64,000 nucleotides of DNA from Erwinia aphidicola (GCF_014773485.1 NZ_JACXBP010000004.1:310001-374000); one strand, 5' to 3'; shown: positions 9,478-18,035, counted from the first letter of the stretch. Program-made: numbers and translations. Notes: generated by a model from the sequence alone, not told the origin.

Positions 9478-10386
9478 ATGCCCGCATCCATCAAGCTGCA
9501 CCAGCTACGCGCCTTTGTTGATGTGGCGCGCCACGGCAGTATTCGCGCCGCCAGCCGCGCCGCAGGCCTGTCTCAGCCCGCTTTAACAAAATCGATTCAG
9601 GAACTGGAGGAGGTGCTCGGCGCACGGCTTTTTATACGCCGTCGTCAGGGCGTGGCGCTCACCGAAATCGGTGATAACTTTTTCCAACATGCGAGCCTGA
9701 TCATAGAAGAGCTGCGCGTCGCGCAGGAGGATATCCAGCAGCGCCTGGGGCTGGCGGGCGGCACGGTCAATATCGGGGTGGGCGGCAGCATTGCACGCAC
9801 CCTGATGCCGCAGGTGATCACCCAGTTCCGGCGTCAGTTTCCCAACGTGAAGATCCGCATCGTTGAAGGGCAGCTGGTCTCGATGATCCCCGAACTGCGC
9901 CAGGGCGAGCTGGATTTCACCATTAACACTTCCTATCCCGGCCACCTGGACAGCGAGCTGAGCTATGAACGGCTGATGGAGCGTGAATACCGCGTCGTGG
10001 TACGCAAGGGGCACCCGTGCCAGCACGCGACTTCGCTGGCGGAGCTGCAGCACTGCGACTGGACCATGCCAACGCCGCGCGGTAGCTACTACCGTCTGCT
10101 GCACGATCTGCTGCACGATATGGGCATGGCCCCGGCCATCAGCGTTACCTGCGAAACCTTTATGGCCTGCACCAGCCTGATTGCGCAGAGTGACTTTGTC
10201 AGTATTCTCTCCAGCGATGTGATTGGCGATCCTATTCTGGGCAATCAGCTGGTAGCGCTAAATATCAAAGAGCAGCTGCCTAATGCCACCTTCTATTTAA
10301 TTCAGCGGAAGGACACTACGCTAACGCCAATGGGGGCCGAGCTGGCGCGTTTATTTCGCATTTATTGCGGAAAATCGGTTAAATAA
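9478..10386 (+). CDS. abgR: LysR-type regulator of the abg operon
   Basis: The 302-residue protein starts at the ATG at 9478 behind ACGGAGAT; a longer frame from 9364 is rejected because it crosses the promoter region. It has a LysR helix-turn-helix (residues about 6-65; GSIRAASRAAGLSQPALTKS) and a periplasmic-binding-protein-like effector domain. Its length equals E. coli AbgR and it diverges from abgABT as in E. coli. It probably senses p-aminobenzoyl-glutamate or a relative. Confidence 0.9.
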   Translation: MPASIKLHQLRAFVDVARHGSIRAASRAAGLSQPALTKSIQELEEVLGARLFIRRRQGVALTEIGDNFFQHASLIIEELRVAQEDIQQRLGLAGGTVNIGVGGSIARTLMPQVITQFRRQFPNVKIRIVEGQLVSMIPELRQGELDFTINTSYPGHLDSELSYERLMEREYRVVVRKGHPCQHATSLAELQHCDWTMPTPRGSYYRLLHDLLHDMGMAPAISVTCETFMACTSLIAQSDFVSILSSDVIGDPILGNQLVALNIKEQLPNATFYLIQRKDTTLTPMGAELARLFRIYCGKSVK

Positions 10387-10489
10387 TGGTTTAAGCACTA
10401 AAGATCACGACGATGATCTAATTGATATTTTATACGTCTCCATTCGCGGATTTCTTATCAGAATTTATTAACAGCAATGGAGCGATATT

Positions 10490-11611
10490 TTGCAATATAC
10501 AAGGATGTTACTGGGCGCGAGCGCGCTGATGGCTTTAGTTCCGGCCTCTCATGCGGAAGTGACGCTGTTAAAGAAGCAGGCTTTTGATATTGGCTGGCTC
10601 GATCCGTTAAGCCTGCAAATTGGCGGCAGTATCCGCCCGGAATTTATCTGGAACCGCGGGCCGGATAATCATAATGGTCATGATGGCGGCACGCGTTTAC
10701 GCTTCAGCAGTGATTATGCCCTGACGTCAGACACCTCCATTATTGCCTATTACGAATGGGGTATTGATACCGCACATATGCTCGGTTTGAAAAATCATTA
10801 CGATCACGATGGCAACTGGGACAAGCAGCGCCAGCTGTATGGCGGTATCAAAGACGATCGCTTCGGCACGCTGACATTCGGCCATCAGTACGGCGTTTAT
10901 TATGAGACCGTCGGGGTAAAAAGTGACGTCTGGGATAATGACGGTCATGCGGCGGCGGATGGCAGCGGGGTGGCTGGGGACTACGACGGTGGCAACCGCC
11001 CCAAAAATAGCATCCACTACACCAACACCTTTGGCGACCTGACGCTGTATACCGCCTGGCTGCTGCCGCAGGATGATCTGGTGCTCGGCGGCAACAAATA
11101 TTACCGTCGCGATCGCGGCGCGGCGATTGGCTTCGATTATCAGCTGGATAAAGATCTGACGCTCAGCGCGGCGTGGGATCAGACCAAAGCAACGATAAAA
11201 CATGGCAACGGCACGCAAACCAGCTATCAGCAGCACTATTCCGGCATGGCGTTAACCTGGCAGCCAAATAACTGGTATCTGGCGGCGACCGCGACCTATT
11301 ACCGTCATTTCCTGCCTAATCAGCACGCCGAGCGCACCGATCGCTATCTGGCCGGGGATGGTTACGGGCTGGAGGCGTTTGGCGGCTACACCTTCAAGAT
11401 TAACAAACCCGGCCTACAATCGATTCAACCCTATGTGGCGGTGGACAGTCTGCGCCTGAAAAGCGATGAAAACTACCATGCGAATCACACCTATGTTGGG
11501 ATGGGGGCCGATATCGGATGGGGCTTCAGCGTTTACCTGGAGCGGACGTTCACCGCCAGCAGTGACAACGATCCCGATGAAACCTGGCTGTCGTTTTACT
11601 ATAATTTCTAA
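10490..11611 (+). CDS. Outer-membrane porin with TTG start
   Basis: The 373-residue precursor has a signal peptide (to about SHA-EV) and a beta-barrel pattern of alternating hydrophobic strands that ends in the C-terminal phenylalanine (SFYYNF) typical of outer-membrane proteins. It resembles Gram-negative general porins but shows weak similarity to OmpC/OmpF. GGAG lies 7 nt before the TTG at 10490; an in-frame ATG at 10505 has a poorer site and would shorten the signal peptide. It follows abgR by about 100 bp and might help substrates of that locus enter, but this is only positional. Confidence 0.75.
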   Translation: MQYTRMLLGASALMALVPASHAEVTLLKKQAFDIGWLDPLSLQIGGSIRPEFIWNRGPDNHNGHDGGTRLRFSSDYALTSDTSIIAYYEWGIDTAHMLGLKNHYDHDGNWDKQRQLYGGIKDDRFGTLTFGHQYGVYYETVGVKSDVWDNDGHAAADGSGVAGDYDGGNRPKNSIHYTNTFGDLTLYTAWLLPQDDLVLGGNKYYRRDRGAAIGFDYQLDKDLTLSAAWDQTKATIKHGNGTQTSYQQHYSGMALTWQPNNWYLAATATYYRHFLPNQHAERTDRYLAGDGYGLEAFGGYTFKINKPGLQSIQPYVAVDSLRLKSDENYHANHTYVGMGADIGWGFSVYLERTFTASSDNDPDETWLSFYYNF

Positions 11612-11737
11612 GCAGTTCCAGCAGAGAGTGGAGAAAATTTCATCTCAGCATTGGCGAATTTTCATTCGCCAATGCATGACCAAAGCGCTAGATTAATCCG
11701 CAATGCCAGAATTATCTTAACCAAAGCGGAGCTCACC

Positions 11738-12235
11738 ATGATGCCCACACAGCATGTCACCATTCAGCGCTATCGGTCGGAGTTTCAGGCTGGAGTTGTC
11801 GATTTGATCCTGCCGATCCAGACCGAAGAGTTCGGCATTAATATCACGGCGGAGCAGCAGCCGGATCTGAGAGATATTGAAAACTTTTATCAGCAGGGCA
11901 GCGGGGATTTCTGGCTGGCTCTGGTGGGCAATAAGGTGGTGGGCTGCATCGGCCTGAAGGATATCGGCAACCAGCAGGCGGCGCTGCGCAAGATGTTTGT
12001 TGCGGCAGAATGGCGCGGCAGGCAGCACGGCGTAGCCTCGGCGCTGTTGAACACGCTGATCATGTCGGCGCGCGATCGCCGCGTAAAGGACGTGTTTCTT
12101 GGTACCACCTCCGCCTTCCTCGCCGCGCATCGTTTTTACGAAAAAAATGGCTTCAGTGAAATCCTCCCCGCGGAGCTGCCCGCCAGTTTCCCGCTGATGG
12201 CGGTTGACAGCAAATTCTACCAGTTCAGCTTCTGA
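11738..12235 (+). CDS. GNAT-family N-acetyltransferase
   Basis: The product of about 165 residues starts at the ATG at 11738 with GGAG 6 nt upstream. The acetyl-CoA binding region (MFVAAEWRGRQHGVASALL, the R/Q-x-x-G-x-G/A motif) and the C-terminal strand (AAHRFYEKNGFSEI) are clear. The substrate cannot be told from sequence. The gene stands alone between the porin and an iron-type binding protein. Confidence 0.8.
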   Translation: MMPTQHVTIQRYRSEFQAGVVDLILPIQTEEFGINITAEQQPDLRDIENFYQQGSGDFWLALVGNKVVGCIGLKDIGNQQAALRKMFVAAEWRGRQHGVASALLNTLIMSARDRRVKDVFLGTTSAFLAAHRFYEKNGFSEILPAELPASFPLMAVDSKFYQFSF

Positions 12236-12342
12236 ATTATGGCGCCGCCGGGCGCCGTGATAATCACCGCCCGAAATTTCTCTCTGACACATCTTGTAAT
12301 AATCAGCCGCTCGTCGTAGCATCGCCACGTAATTGCGATATT

Positions 12343-12361
12343 GATAATAATAATCATTTTC
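12343..12361. promoter_or_regulatory. Fur box upstream of the orphan binding-protein gene
   Basis: GATAATAATAATCATTTTC matches the 19-bp Fur consensus GATAATGATAATCATTATC at 17 of 19 positions. It lies 17 bp before the start of the binding-protein gene, where Fur with Fe2+ would block transcription. Confidence 0.85.
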
Positions 12362-12377
12362 TTTTATGAGGTTGGCT

Positions 12378-13505
12378 ATGACGTTCTGGGGTAAAGCATT
12401 AATCGTTGCTGGCGGGTTGCTCTCATCCGCCAGTCTGCTGGCCGCGCCGTTCGTGGTGGAAGATGTCAGCGGGCGTAAAGTTGAGATCAAATCCGAAGTG
12501 CAGCGGGTGATCCTCGGTGAAGGGCGGCAAATCTACCTGCTGGCCGCATTTGATACCGATGCCCCGTTCAAGCGCGTGGTGGGCTGGCGTGACGATCTTC
12601 CCAAAGCAGACTTTGACAGCTACCAGGTCTACGCGAAAAAATACCCGTCTATCACCCGGCTGCCAACTTTTGGCGGCGCGAAAGATGGTACCTTCAACGT
12701 TGAGCAGGCGCTGACGCTGAAGCCGGATCTGGTGCTGATGAATCTTGAGTCAAAAGCCGCAACTGATGAATCCCAGCTGACGGAAAAACTGGACAAGCTG
12801 GGCATTCCGGTGGTGTTTATCGATTTCCGCGAGAAGCCGTTTGAGAATGCCGAGAAAAGTATCCGCATCATGGGGCAGCTGGTAGGCAAGCCGCAGCGGG
12901 CGGAGGAGATTATTGCCTTCCGCCAGCAGCAGATCGACATCGTTACCGATCGTCTGAAAAACTTTCAGGGTACACGGCCTAAAGTGATGCTGGATAGGGC
13001 GGGTGGCTATACCGAAGAGTGCTGCATGTCATTCGGCGATGAGAATTTTGGCCGCATGGTCGAAGTGGCTGGCGGGATTAATATCGCTAAAGGGCTGATT
13101 CCCGGCACCTTCGGCACCCTTAATCCGGAGCAGATTATTGCCGCCCGCCCGGATGTGGTGGTGGTGACCGGCGCTAACTGGAAGAACTACAACACCGCCG
13201 GAGGCTGGGTCGGAGTGGGTCCCGGCGCCAATATCAGCGAAGCCACCCAGCGGCTGACGGCGCTGATGGCCCGCCCGGCATTTCGCACGCTGCCGGTGGC
13301 AACCAACGGGAACGCGCACGCTATCTGGCACCAGTTTTACGACAGTCCGTACCAGTTCGTCGCCATTCAGGCGCTGGCAAAGTGGCTGCATCCTGAGCTG
13401 TTCAAGGATATCGACCCCGATGCCACCTTCCGCGAGTTCCACCAGCGTTTCCTGCCGATCGACTATCAGCCGGGATACTGGGTGACGTTGAAGCCGAAAC
13501 ATTAA
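12378..13505 (+). CDS. Iron/siderophore-type ABC substrate-binding protein, orphan
   Basis: The 375-residue precursor has a Sec signal peptide (MTFWGKALIVAGGLLSSASL, cleavage near LAA-PF) and the FepB/BtuF-like TroA fold with GRKVEIKSEVQRVI at the start of the mature part and NPEQIIAARPDVVVV in the second lobe. The ATG at 12378 is preferred over that at 12366 because GAGG lies about 6 nt before it. A Fur box directly upstream predicts iron repression. No ATPase or permease gene is next to it; the nearest importer is 10 kb away and has its own binding protein. The ligand is unknown. Confidence 0.82.
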   Translation: MTFWGKALIVAGGLLSSASLLAAPFVVEDVSGRKVEIKSEVQRVILGEGRQIYLLAAFDTDAPFKRVVGWRDDLPKADFDSYQVYAKKYPSITRLPTFGGAKDGTFNVEQALTLKPDLVLMNLESKAATDESQLTEKLDKLGIPVVFIDFREKPFENAEKSIRIMGQLVGKPQRAEEIIAFRQQQIDIVTDRLKNFQGTRPKVMLDRAGGYTEECCMSFGDENFGRMVEVAGGINIAKGLIPGTFGTLNPEQIIAARPDVVVVTGANWKNYNTAGGWVGVGPGANISEATQRLTALMARPAFRTLPVATNGNAHAIWHQFYDSPYQFVAIQALAKWLHPELFKDIDPDATFREFHQRFLPIDYQPGYWVTLKPKH

Positions 13506-13521
13506 GCAGTTCACAAAGGAT

Positions 13522-13545
13522 ATGGCCGCCTGGCATTGCGGTCAT
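13522..13545 (+). terminator. Hairpin after the orphan binding-protein gene
   Basis: ATGGCCGC and GCGGTCAT pair (one G-T wobble) over an 8-nt loop, 16 bp after the stop codon. A second weak hairpin with a T run (AAAGAGCG, CGCTTTTT) lies at 13621-13640. Confidence 0.5.
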
Positions 13546-13721
13546 TATTCTCTGAACAATATTTTCGCCAAGTTGACTGACTTCATTAAACAGCGTGGTT
13601 ATTAGCATTCAGTAATCTTAAAAGAGCGTTAGCGCTTTTTATGAACTAAAAATCAAAAATCTGAGTATTAATTTTCGGGTTTTCAGCACTTATTATTATT
13701 CTTTTAAGTAAGGGACTGCAT

Positions 13722-14237
13722 ATGAGAATAAATTTTTCAGCACTTTGGAACGCACACCCTGAAGTGAGTGGGGAAGAAAACCCTTGTCGCCTGAAGGATG
13801 GTCGCAAAGCATTTGATGACCAATGTGCGATACGAATTGGTGTTGCACTGACTCGATGTGGCTATGATATGACAAAATTACCGGGACGATTTTGTTGGTA
13901 TCACTCCAAAAGCGAGGGCCACATCCTTAGAGCAGAGGAGCTGGCGAGCGCGTTGAGAAACGCTAATATTCCAGGAGTTCGTCCGATGGTCAAAATAGAT
14001 GTTAAAAATTTCGAAAAAGTCCTCAAAACAGAGCGAGGAATTATCTTCTTCAAGGATTATTGGCGGCGGGGAAATGAAAATTTCCTCAATCGCAGTGGAG
14101 ATCACATAGACTTGTGGAATGGTGAACGGCTGACATCAAAGTTAAGTTACTTTCGTATTAACTGGGGGTTAAACATTGAGGGGATCTGGAGCAGTTTTGC
14201 CAATGCGAGAGAAATCTGGTTCTGGAGTGTGATATGA
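13722..14237 (+). CDS. tae4: Tae4-family type VI secretion amidase effector
   Basis: The 171-residue protein has the NlpC/P60-like features of Tae4: a catalytic cysteine in FDDQCAIRIG (C35), a fold segment GRFCWYHSKSEGH, and the catalytic histidine region SGDHIDLWNG (H128, with D130 nearby). Tae4 enzymes cut the cross-link peptide of peptidoglycan in rival cells. There is no signal peptide, as expected for a T6SS cargo. The base composition is visibly more AT-rich than that of neighbours, which suggests horizontal transfer. No VgrG, Hcp or PAAR gene is in the window, so it would rely on a T6SS elsewhere. The stop overlaps the next gene by 4 bp. Confidence 0.85.
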   Translation: MRINFSALWNAHPEVSGEENPCRLKDGRKAFDDQCAIRIGVALTRCGYDMTKLPGRFCWYHSKSEGHILRAEELASALRNANIPGVRPMVKIDVKNFEKVLKTERGIIFFKDYWRRGNENFLNRSGDHIDLWNGERLTSKLSYFRINWGLNIEGIWSSFANAREIWFWSVI

Positions 14238-14461
14238 GAAAACTAAAGATTACTTTCTTCACCCTTCTCGGGGCACTATGTGGGGCTGGATTGATGTATC
14301 TGCTGTTGCCGGCTATCTGCGCCATTTTTGTCGGCCCAATCTATGGTGAAGACCAGATGTCACAGAATTTTGCAATATTCTTAATTGGCACCCCAGTGCT
14401 TGCTATCACAGGGGCGGCTACCGGTTGGTTCACCGCCTGCAGGCTGATCCATTCCCGATAG
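14234..14461 (+). CDS. Small membrane protein, candidate Tae4 immunity
   Basis: This 75-residue product begins in the ATGA overlap with tae4. It has two hydrophobic segments (about residues 5-30 and 45-68), with a short acidic loop (YGEDQ) between. The known immunity protein Tai4 is a soluble periplasmic protein of over 100 residues with a cleaved signal; this one is shorter and looks like a two-span membrane protein. Translational coupling to the toxin makes an immunity role likely, but it is unproven. I do not recognise the family. Confidence 0.6.
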   Translation: MRKLKITFFTLLGALCGAGLMYLLLPAICAIFVGPIYGEDQMSQNFAIFLIGTPVLAITGAATGWFTACRLIHSR

Positions 14462-14472
14462 CAGCGGTTAAA

Positions 14473-14511
14473 AAAGCAGGGGCCAACCCTCATTTCGATC
14501 GGCCCTTTGCC
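14473..14511. terminator. Hairpin between the candidate immunity gene and ftnA
   Basis: AGGGGCC and GGCCCTTT form a stem over a loop of about 18 nt in the 55-bp gap between two convergent genes. It could end transcription from either side. Confidence 0.45.
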
Positions 14512-14516
14512 TCTTG

Positions 14517-15029
14517 TTAACCGTGCGCGCCTGCGCCTGGCTCACTCAGCTTCTGCAAATCTTTATCCACGAAGAACAGCGCCTGGCCGCTGTTGCCTAC
14601 CAGCGCCAGCTTATCCAGTACGGATTTAAACAGCTTCTCTTCTTCGTGCTGCTCAGCCACATACCACTGCAGGAAGTTGAAGGTCGAATAGTCCTGGGTG
14701 GTGATCGCCGCGTGCGCCAGCTCGTTGATTTTTCCAGTGATCAGCTGCTCGTGCTGATAGGCCTGTTCCAGCACTTCGTGCAGGGAGTTAAAGGTCACCG
14801 GAGGTGCCTCAATCGTACCCAGCACTGGCATCGCGCCGGTGTCGCTCAGGTAGTTGAACAGACGCTGCATATGCTGCATCTCCTCATTAGAGTGCTCACG
14901 CATAAAAGCAGCCGCGCCCTCAAAACCTTTGTCGTTGCACCATGCGCTCATCTGCAGGTACAGGTTGGCAGAATAGAATTCCAGATTCAGCTGATCGTTC
15001 AACTGAGCAGTCATTTCGTTAGTCAGCAT
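14517..15029 (-). CDS. ftnA: Ferritin (non-heme iron storage)
   Basis: The 170-residue four-helix protein has all ferroxidase-centre residues of bacterial FtnA: E17, E50, H53, E94, E126 and Q127. It assembles as a 24-subunit cytoplasmic shell that oxidises Fe2+ and stores Fe3+. The upstream region contains several Fur-like sites; in E. coli, Fur-Fe2+ activates ftnA by displacing H-NS. The C-terminus (EPGAGAHG) is short and flexible. Confidence 0.93.
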   Translation of the reverse strand: MLTNEMTAQLNDQLNLEFYSANLYLQMSAWCNDKGFEGAAAFMREHSNEEMQHMQRLFNYLSDTGAMPVLGTIEAPPVTFNSLHEVLEQAYQHEQLITGKINELAHAAITTQDYSTFNFLQWYVAEQHEEEKLFKSVLDKLALVGNSGQALFFVDKDLQKLSEPGAGAHG

Positions 15030-15163
15030 GGTGACTCCTTTAATTTATTTATAGGGTGAAGCAAACAGGTGATTTCTGCGCATTATGCATGCATTAAGAA
15101 CAAATAAAAACCGTTTTATATAGCAAAGGCTAAATTAAATTTGCTTACCTAAAGTTATGATTG

Positions 15164-15270
15164 GTAAGTGATAATCATTCCTTGCTGAATCTAAATTGTT
15201 CTGTTTTTTAAATAAGTTTGATAATTATTCTTATTAATAACTGGCGGGTTAAAAAAGCGAAATGAGAATA
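15164..15270. promoter_or_regulatory. Tandem Fur-like sites upstream of ftnA
   Basis: Two 19-bp windows each match the Fur consensus at 13 of 19 positions: 15164-15182 (core GATAATCATT) and 15220-15238 (GATAATTATTCTTATTAAT). A weaker one (AATGAGAATAACTT) begins at 15261. The surrounding 15050-15300 is very AT-rich, as at an H-NS-silenced promoter. The arrangement resembles the Fur-activated ftnA promoter of E. coli. No gene was seen in 15030-15355. Confidence 0.55.
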
Positions 15271-15318
15271 ACTTAGATATAAGATATTTCTAATAACTGA
15301 TGATTTTTATGAGGTTAA

Positions 15319-15345
15319 GTGCCTTTACCCTTAAGGTAAAGGCAC
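15319..15345 (-). terminator. Perfect hairpin after the SorC regulator gene
   Basis: GTGCCTTTACC (15319-15329) and GGTAAAGGCAC (15335-15345) are perfect 11-bp arms around CTTAA. It lies 11 bp after the regulator's stop codon. Confidence 0.6.
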
Positions 15346-15355
15346 ACCGCAAGAG

Positions 15356-16270
15356 TCAGAGCGTTTCGCTTACCAGGCGGTCGAGTATCGCCTGGGCAGT
15401 TTTAATATCGGTGACCAGCGCGTTGATCATGCCGGAACGCACGGCGCCGATGATCCCGGCCGCTTTTTCCGGGGTGGCGGCCACGCCAATGCACAGTGGC
15501 GTGCGGCGCAGCTGATCGGGGGAGGCGGCGATCATGCGCTGTTCCCCCTCCCAGTCCAGCACTTCTCCCGCTTCGGTAACGTAATGGCGCAGCACATCGC
15601 CAGCGGCATGGCTCAGCGCCTGCTCGTCCGGCGTGGCGGTGCTGGCTTCCATCGGCTGCGGCGCATGATGCGTCAGGCCCACGCCGACAATCGCCACGTC
15701 AAGCTTGTCCCACAGCGAGGTAATTTGTTGCACGCCGGGGTCGCAAAGAAACGCATCGCGCAGCAACGGGGAGGAGATATAGGGCGCATGCAGAAAATGC
15801 GGTGTGCCACCCATCTGTTCTGCGGCCTGGCGCACAAATTCGTTAATCTGAAAATGCGCCGCCGCCTGCTGCATTCCGCCGTTCAGCGCCACGGTTATGA
15901 CTCCCGGCAGGCGCGGCAGACCGGAGAGCGTGACTTCACGCACTGCCCGCCCCCAGCCGATACCCACCACAGAACCGCTAACCAGATCCGCTTGCTGCAG
16001 CAGCGAGGCGAGCGGAGCGCTCAGCGCGCTCAGCACGTTTGCGGGTGGCGACTCCACTACCGCTGCACTTTTTAACCCCAGTTGAGCAATGAGATCGGCG
16101 GTGATCTCCTCGGGGGACGTCAGCTCAATCACCTCGATCCGCACGATCCCCGCCGCGCGCGCTTTGGTCAGTAGACGCGAGATGGTAGCGGTGGAAACGC
16201 CCAGTTTTTTAGCGATATCAACCTGCGACATATCGGACTGATAGTGCAGCTTCGCCACCATGTGCATCAT
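15356..16270 (-). CDS. SorC/DeoR-type sugar-binding transcriptional regulator
   Basis: The protein has a helix-turn-helix near its start (MSQVDIAKKLGVSTATISR) and a C-terminal sugar-phosphate sensing domain of the SorC family. It diverges from the aldolase-kinase-PTS genes and is the likely controller of them. The first ATG (16270) gives 304 residues but trims the first helix. The frame is open further upstream to a CTG at 16312 with AAGGAAT about 9 nt before it, so a non-ATG start is possible. Confidence 0.82.
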   Translation of the reverse strand: MMHMVAKLHYQSDMSQVDIAKKLGVSTATISRLLTKARAAGIVRIEVIELTSPEEITADLIAQLGLKSAAVVESPPANVLSALSAPLASLLQQADLVSGSVVGIGWGRAVREVTLSGLPRLPGVITVALNGGMQQAAAHFQINEFVRQAAEQMGGTPHFLHAPYISSPLLRDAFLCDPGVQQITSLWDKLDVAIVGVGLTHHAPQPMEASTATPDEQALSHAAGDVLRHYVTEAGEVLDWEGEQRMIAASPDQLRRTPLCIGVAATPEKAAGIIGAVRSGMINALVTDIKTAQAILDRLVSETL

Positions 16271-16327
16271 CGCCCGGGTGGTGGCGGGATCTTGTAAAAG
16301 TGGTTCTTTCAGGTTGTAATTCCTTTC

Positions 16328-16393
16328 TGCAATGTATTACACTCAGTTCATCGGTTGGAGAATTATTGCGCAACACCAGACAAATTGCAATGT
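16328..16393. promoter_or_regulatory. Repeated TGCAATGT motif in the SorC-aldolase gap
   Basis: The octamer TGCAATGT occurs at 16328-16335 and 16386-16393, both in the same orientation within the divergent control region. They could be half-sites for the adjacent SorC regulator. With only two copies and no known consensus this is weak. Confidence 0.3.
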
Positions 16394-16528
16394 GCACAGG
16401 TGGCAGAAACCCCTGACAGGACAGGAGATTCAGCGGAATCAGCCCGCGGTCGTGCACACAGGCTAAAGGTAACTTTCTGGTCGTCGATGACGGCTTTTTT
16501 TACCCTAGTACTAAGTGAGGACCACCCT

Positions 16529-17461
16529 ATGTCACACATGTCTACTTCCGAACTGCGCGGCTATCAGCAAATTTGTGGCAGCAACGGCGCGATGCTGGTG
16601 ATCGCCTGCGATCAGCGCGGGGCCATGCGTACCCTGCTGAGCGCCGACCCGGAACAGCAGAAAGCGATCTCCGAGCAGCAGCTGGGCGGCATTAAAGCCG
16701 ATATCACCCGCTATCTTGCCAGCCAGGCCTCTTGCGTATTGGTGGACGCCGTCTGCGCGGTGCCGGATCTGGTTGATGACGGCATTATTGCCCGCGATAC
16801 CGCGCTGCTGATCGGCCTTGACGCATCCGGCTTTGACACCACGCCGGAAGGCTACCGCAATTCGCGCCTGGTGGAGGGCATCAGCGCCCGCCGCGTGCGC
16901 GAACTGGGCGCTAACGGGGGGAAAATTATGGTCTATTTGCGCGCCGATCGCCCGGACGCCAACGGTCATAACCTCGATATTCTGCGCCACTGTATAGAGG
17001 ACTTCGCCCGTGAAGACCTGCTGCTGGTGGTTGAGTTCCTCACCTACGCTCTGCCCGACGAAAGCGAAGAAGCGTATAAAAGCCGCGTGCCGTCGCTGAT
17101 CTACGAAGGCACCAGGCTGTCGCTGGAGCTGGGCGCCAAAGTGCTGAAAATCCCTTATCCTGGCTCGGCCAAAGACTGTGCAGCGATCACCGAACTTGCC
17201 GGGGACGTGCCGTGGGCGGTACTCTCGGCTGGGGTCGACCACAGCACCTTCTTAGGCCAGGTGGCGGATGCGATGAGCAACGGTGCTTCCGGCGTGATTG
17301 CCGGGCGAGCGCTGTGGAAGGACTGCATCTCGCTCGATCACCGCGTCACCCGTGAAAAGCTGGAGACGCTGGCTATCCCGCGCCTGCGTGAAATCCAGGC
17401 GGTGATTGGCAAACATTTCCAGCCGCGTACTACCACAGAGGAAAGCACCAGCCATGCCTGA
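16529..17461 (+). CDS. Class I aldolase, tagatose-1,6-bisphosphate aldolase (LacD)-like
   Basis: The 310-residue product starts at the ATG at 16529 (MSHMSTSELRG) behind AGTGAGGACC; a frame open from 16355 has no better start. It looks like the LacD/DeoC-type TIM barrel: CDQRGAMRTLL near the N-terminus, a probable Schiff-base lysine in AKVLKIPYPG (K207), and the phosphate-binding C-terminal segment NGASGVIAGRALW. It should cleave a ketose bisphosphate or a related sugar acid phosphate into triose phosphates. The neighbouring PTS implies that the sugar enters already phosphorylated. The substrate is not determined. Confidence 0.75.
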   Translation: MSHMSTSELRGYQQICGSNGAMLVIACDQRGAMRTLLSADPEQQKAISEQQLGGIKADITRYLASQASCVLVDAVCAVPDLVDDGIIARDTALLIGLDASGFDTTPEGYRNSRLVEGISARRVRELGANGGKIMVYLRADRPDANGHNLDILRHCIEDFAREDLLLVVEFLTYALPDESEEAYKSRVPSLIYEGTRLSLELGAKVLKIPYPGSAKDCAAITELAGDVPWAVLSAGVDHSTFLGQVADAMSNGASGVIAGRALWKDCISLDHRVTREKLETLAIPRLREIQAVIGKHFQPRTTTEESTSHA

Positions 17462-18035
17462 TATGTCCACTCTGCAGCCCACTGCCCAGCAGCCCGGCGC
17501 TAAACGCCTGGTGATGGTTAACGGCGTACCCGCGTCGGGCAAGAGCCATATCGCGACCCGGCTGGCAACGGAAACCGGCTGGCCGCTGCTGACGCTGGAC
17601 ACGATTAAAGAGCCGTTTATGCGCCAGCTGACCGGCGTGGATCGTCCGATGAACCGTAAGCTGGGCATTGCGGCTTATCAGGCGATCTGGTCGATTATTG
17701 CGGCGGCACCTGCGGGGAACACCTTTATTGTCGATGCGTGGTTTGGCTTTCAGCCGAAGGCGGATCTCGAAGGCTTTATCTGCGGTGCAGGCATTGAAAC
17801 GGTGGCAGAGATCTGGTGCCAGATCCCAGGTGAACTGGCGGCACAGCGCTACGCCGCGAGGCTGAATACACGCTTGCCGGGTCATCCGGGGGCGGAATAT
17901 GTCGCCGAACTGCAGTTGCTAGCCGACAGCGCTGAGCCGATGAGTCTGGGGCCGGTATGGCTGGCCGATCAGCGCAGCGACATCGACTTCAGCCAGTTAA
18001 CCCAGTGGGTGCGGAAGATCATCGAACGGGGGTAA
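17454..18035 (+). CDS. P-loop (AAA/zeta-like) kinase-family protein
   Basis: The 193-residue protein has a Walker A motif (VNGVPASGKSH, residues 22-32) and DTIKEPF after the second strand, as in small P-loop kinases such as gluconokinase or chloramphenicol phosphotransferase-like proteins. It starts at the ATG at 17454 behind AGAGGAAAG and overlaps the aldolase stop by 8 bp, so translation is coupled. The likely role is ATP-dependent phosphorylation of a sugar phosphate to make the aldolase substrate, by analogy with the LacC-LacD pair. This is inference from order. Confidence 0.65.
   Translation: MPDMSTLQPTAQQPGAKRLVMVNGVPASGKSHIATRLATETGWPLLTLDTIKEPFMRQLTGVDRPMNRKLGIAAYQAIWSIIAAAPAGNTFIVDAWFGFQPKADLEGFICGAGIETVAEIWCQIPGELAAQRYAARLNTRLPGHPGAEYVAELQLLADSAEPMSLGPVWLADQRSDIDFSQLTQWVRKIIERG

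Noticed and set aside
9347..9487. N-terminal extension of AbgA to the upstream ATG
   Set aside because: The extension crosses the divergent control region and makes the protein longer than its family; the ATG at 9346 fits the known length.
14234..14461. Calling the small gene tai4
   Set aside because: It lacks a cleaved signal peptide with a soluble domain and is too short; only the position suggests immunity.
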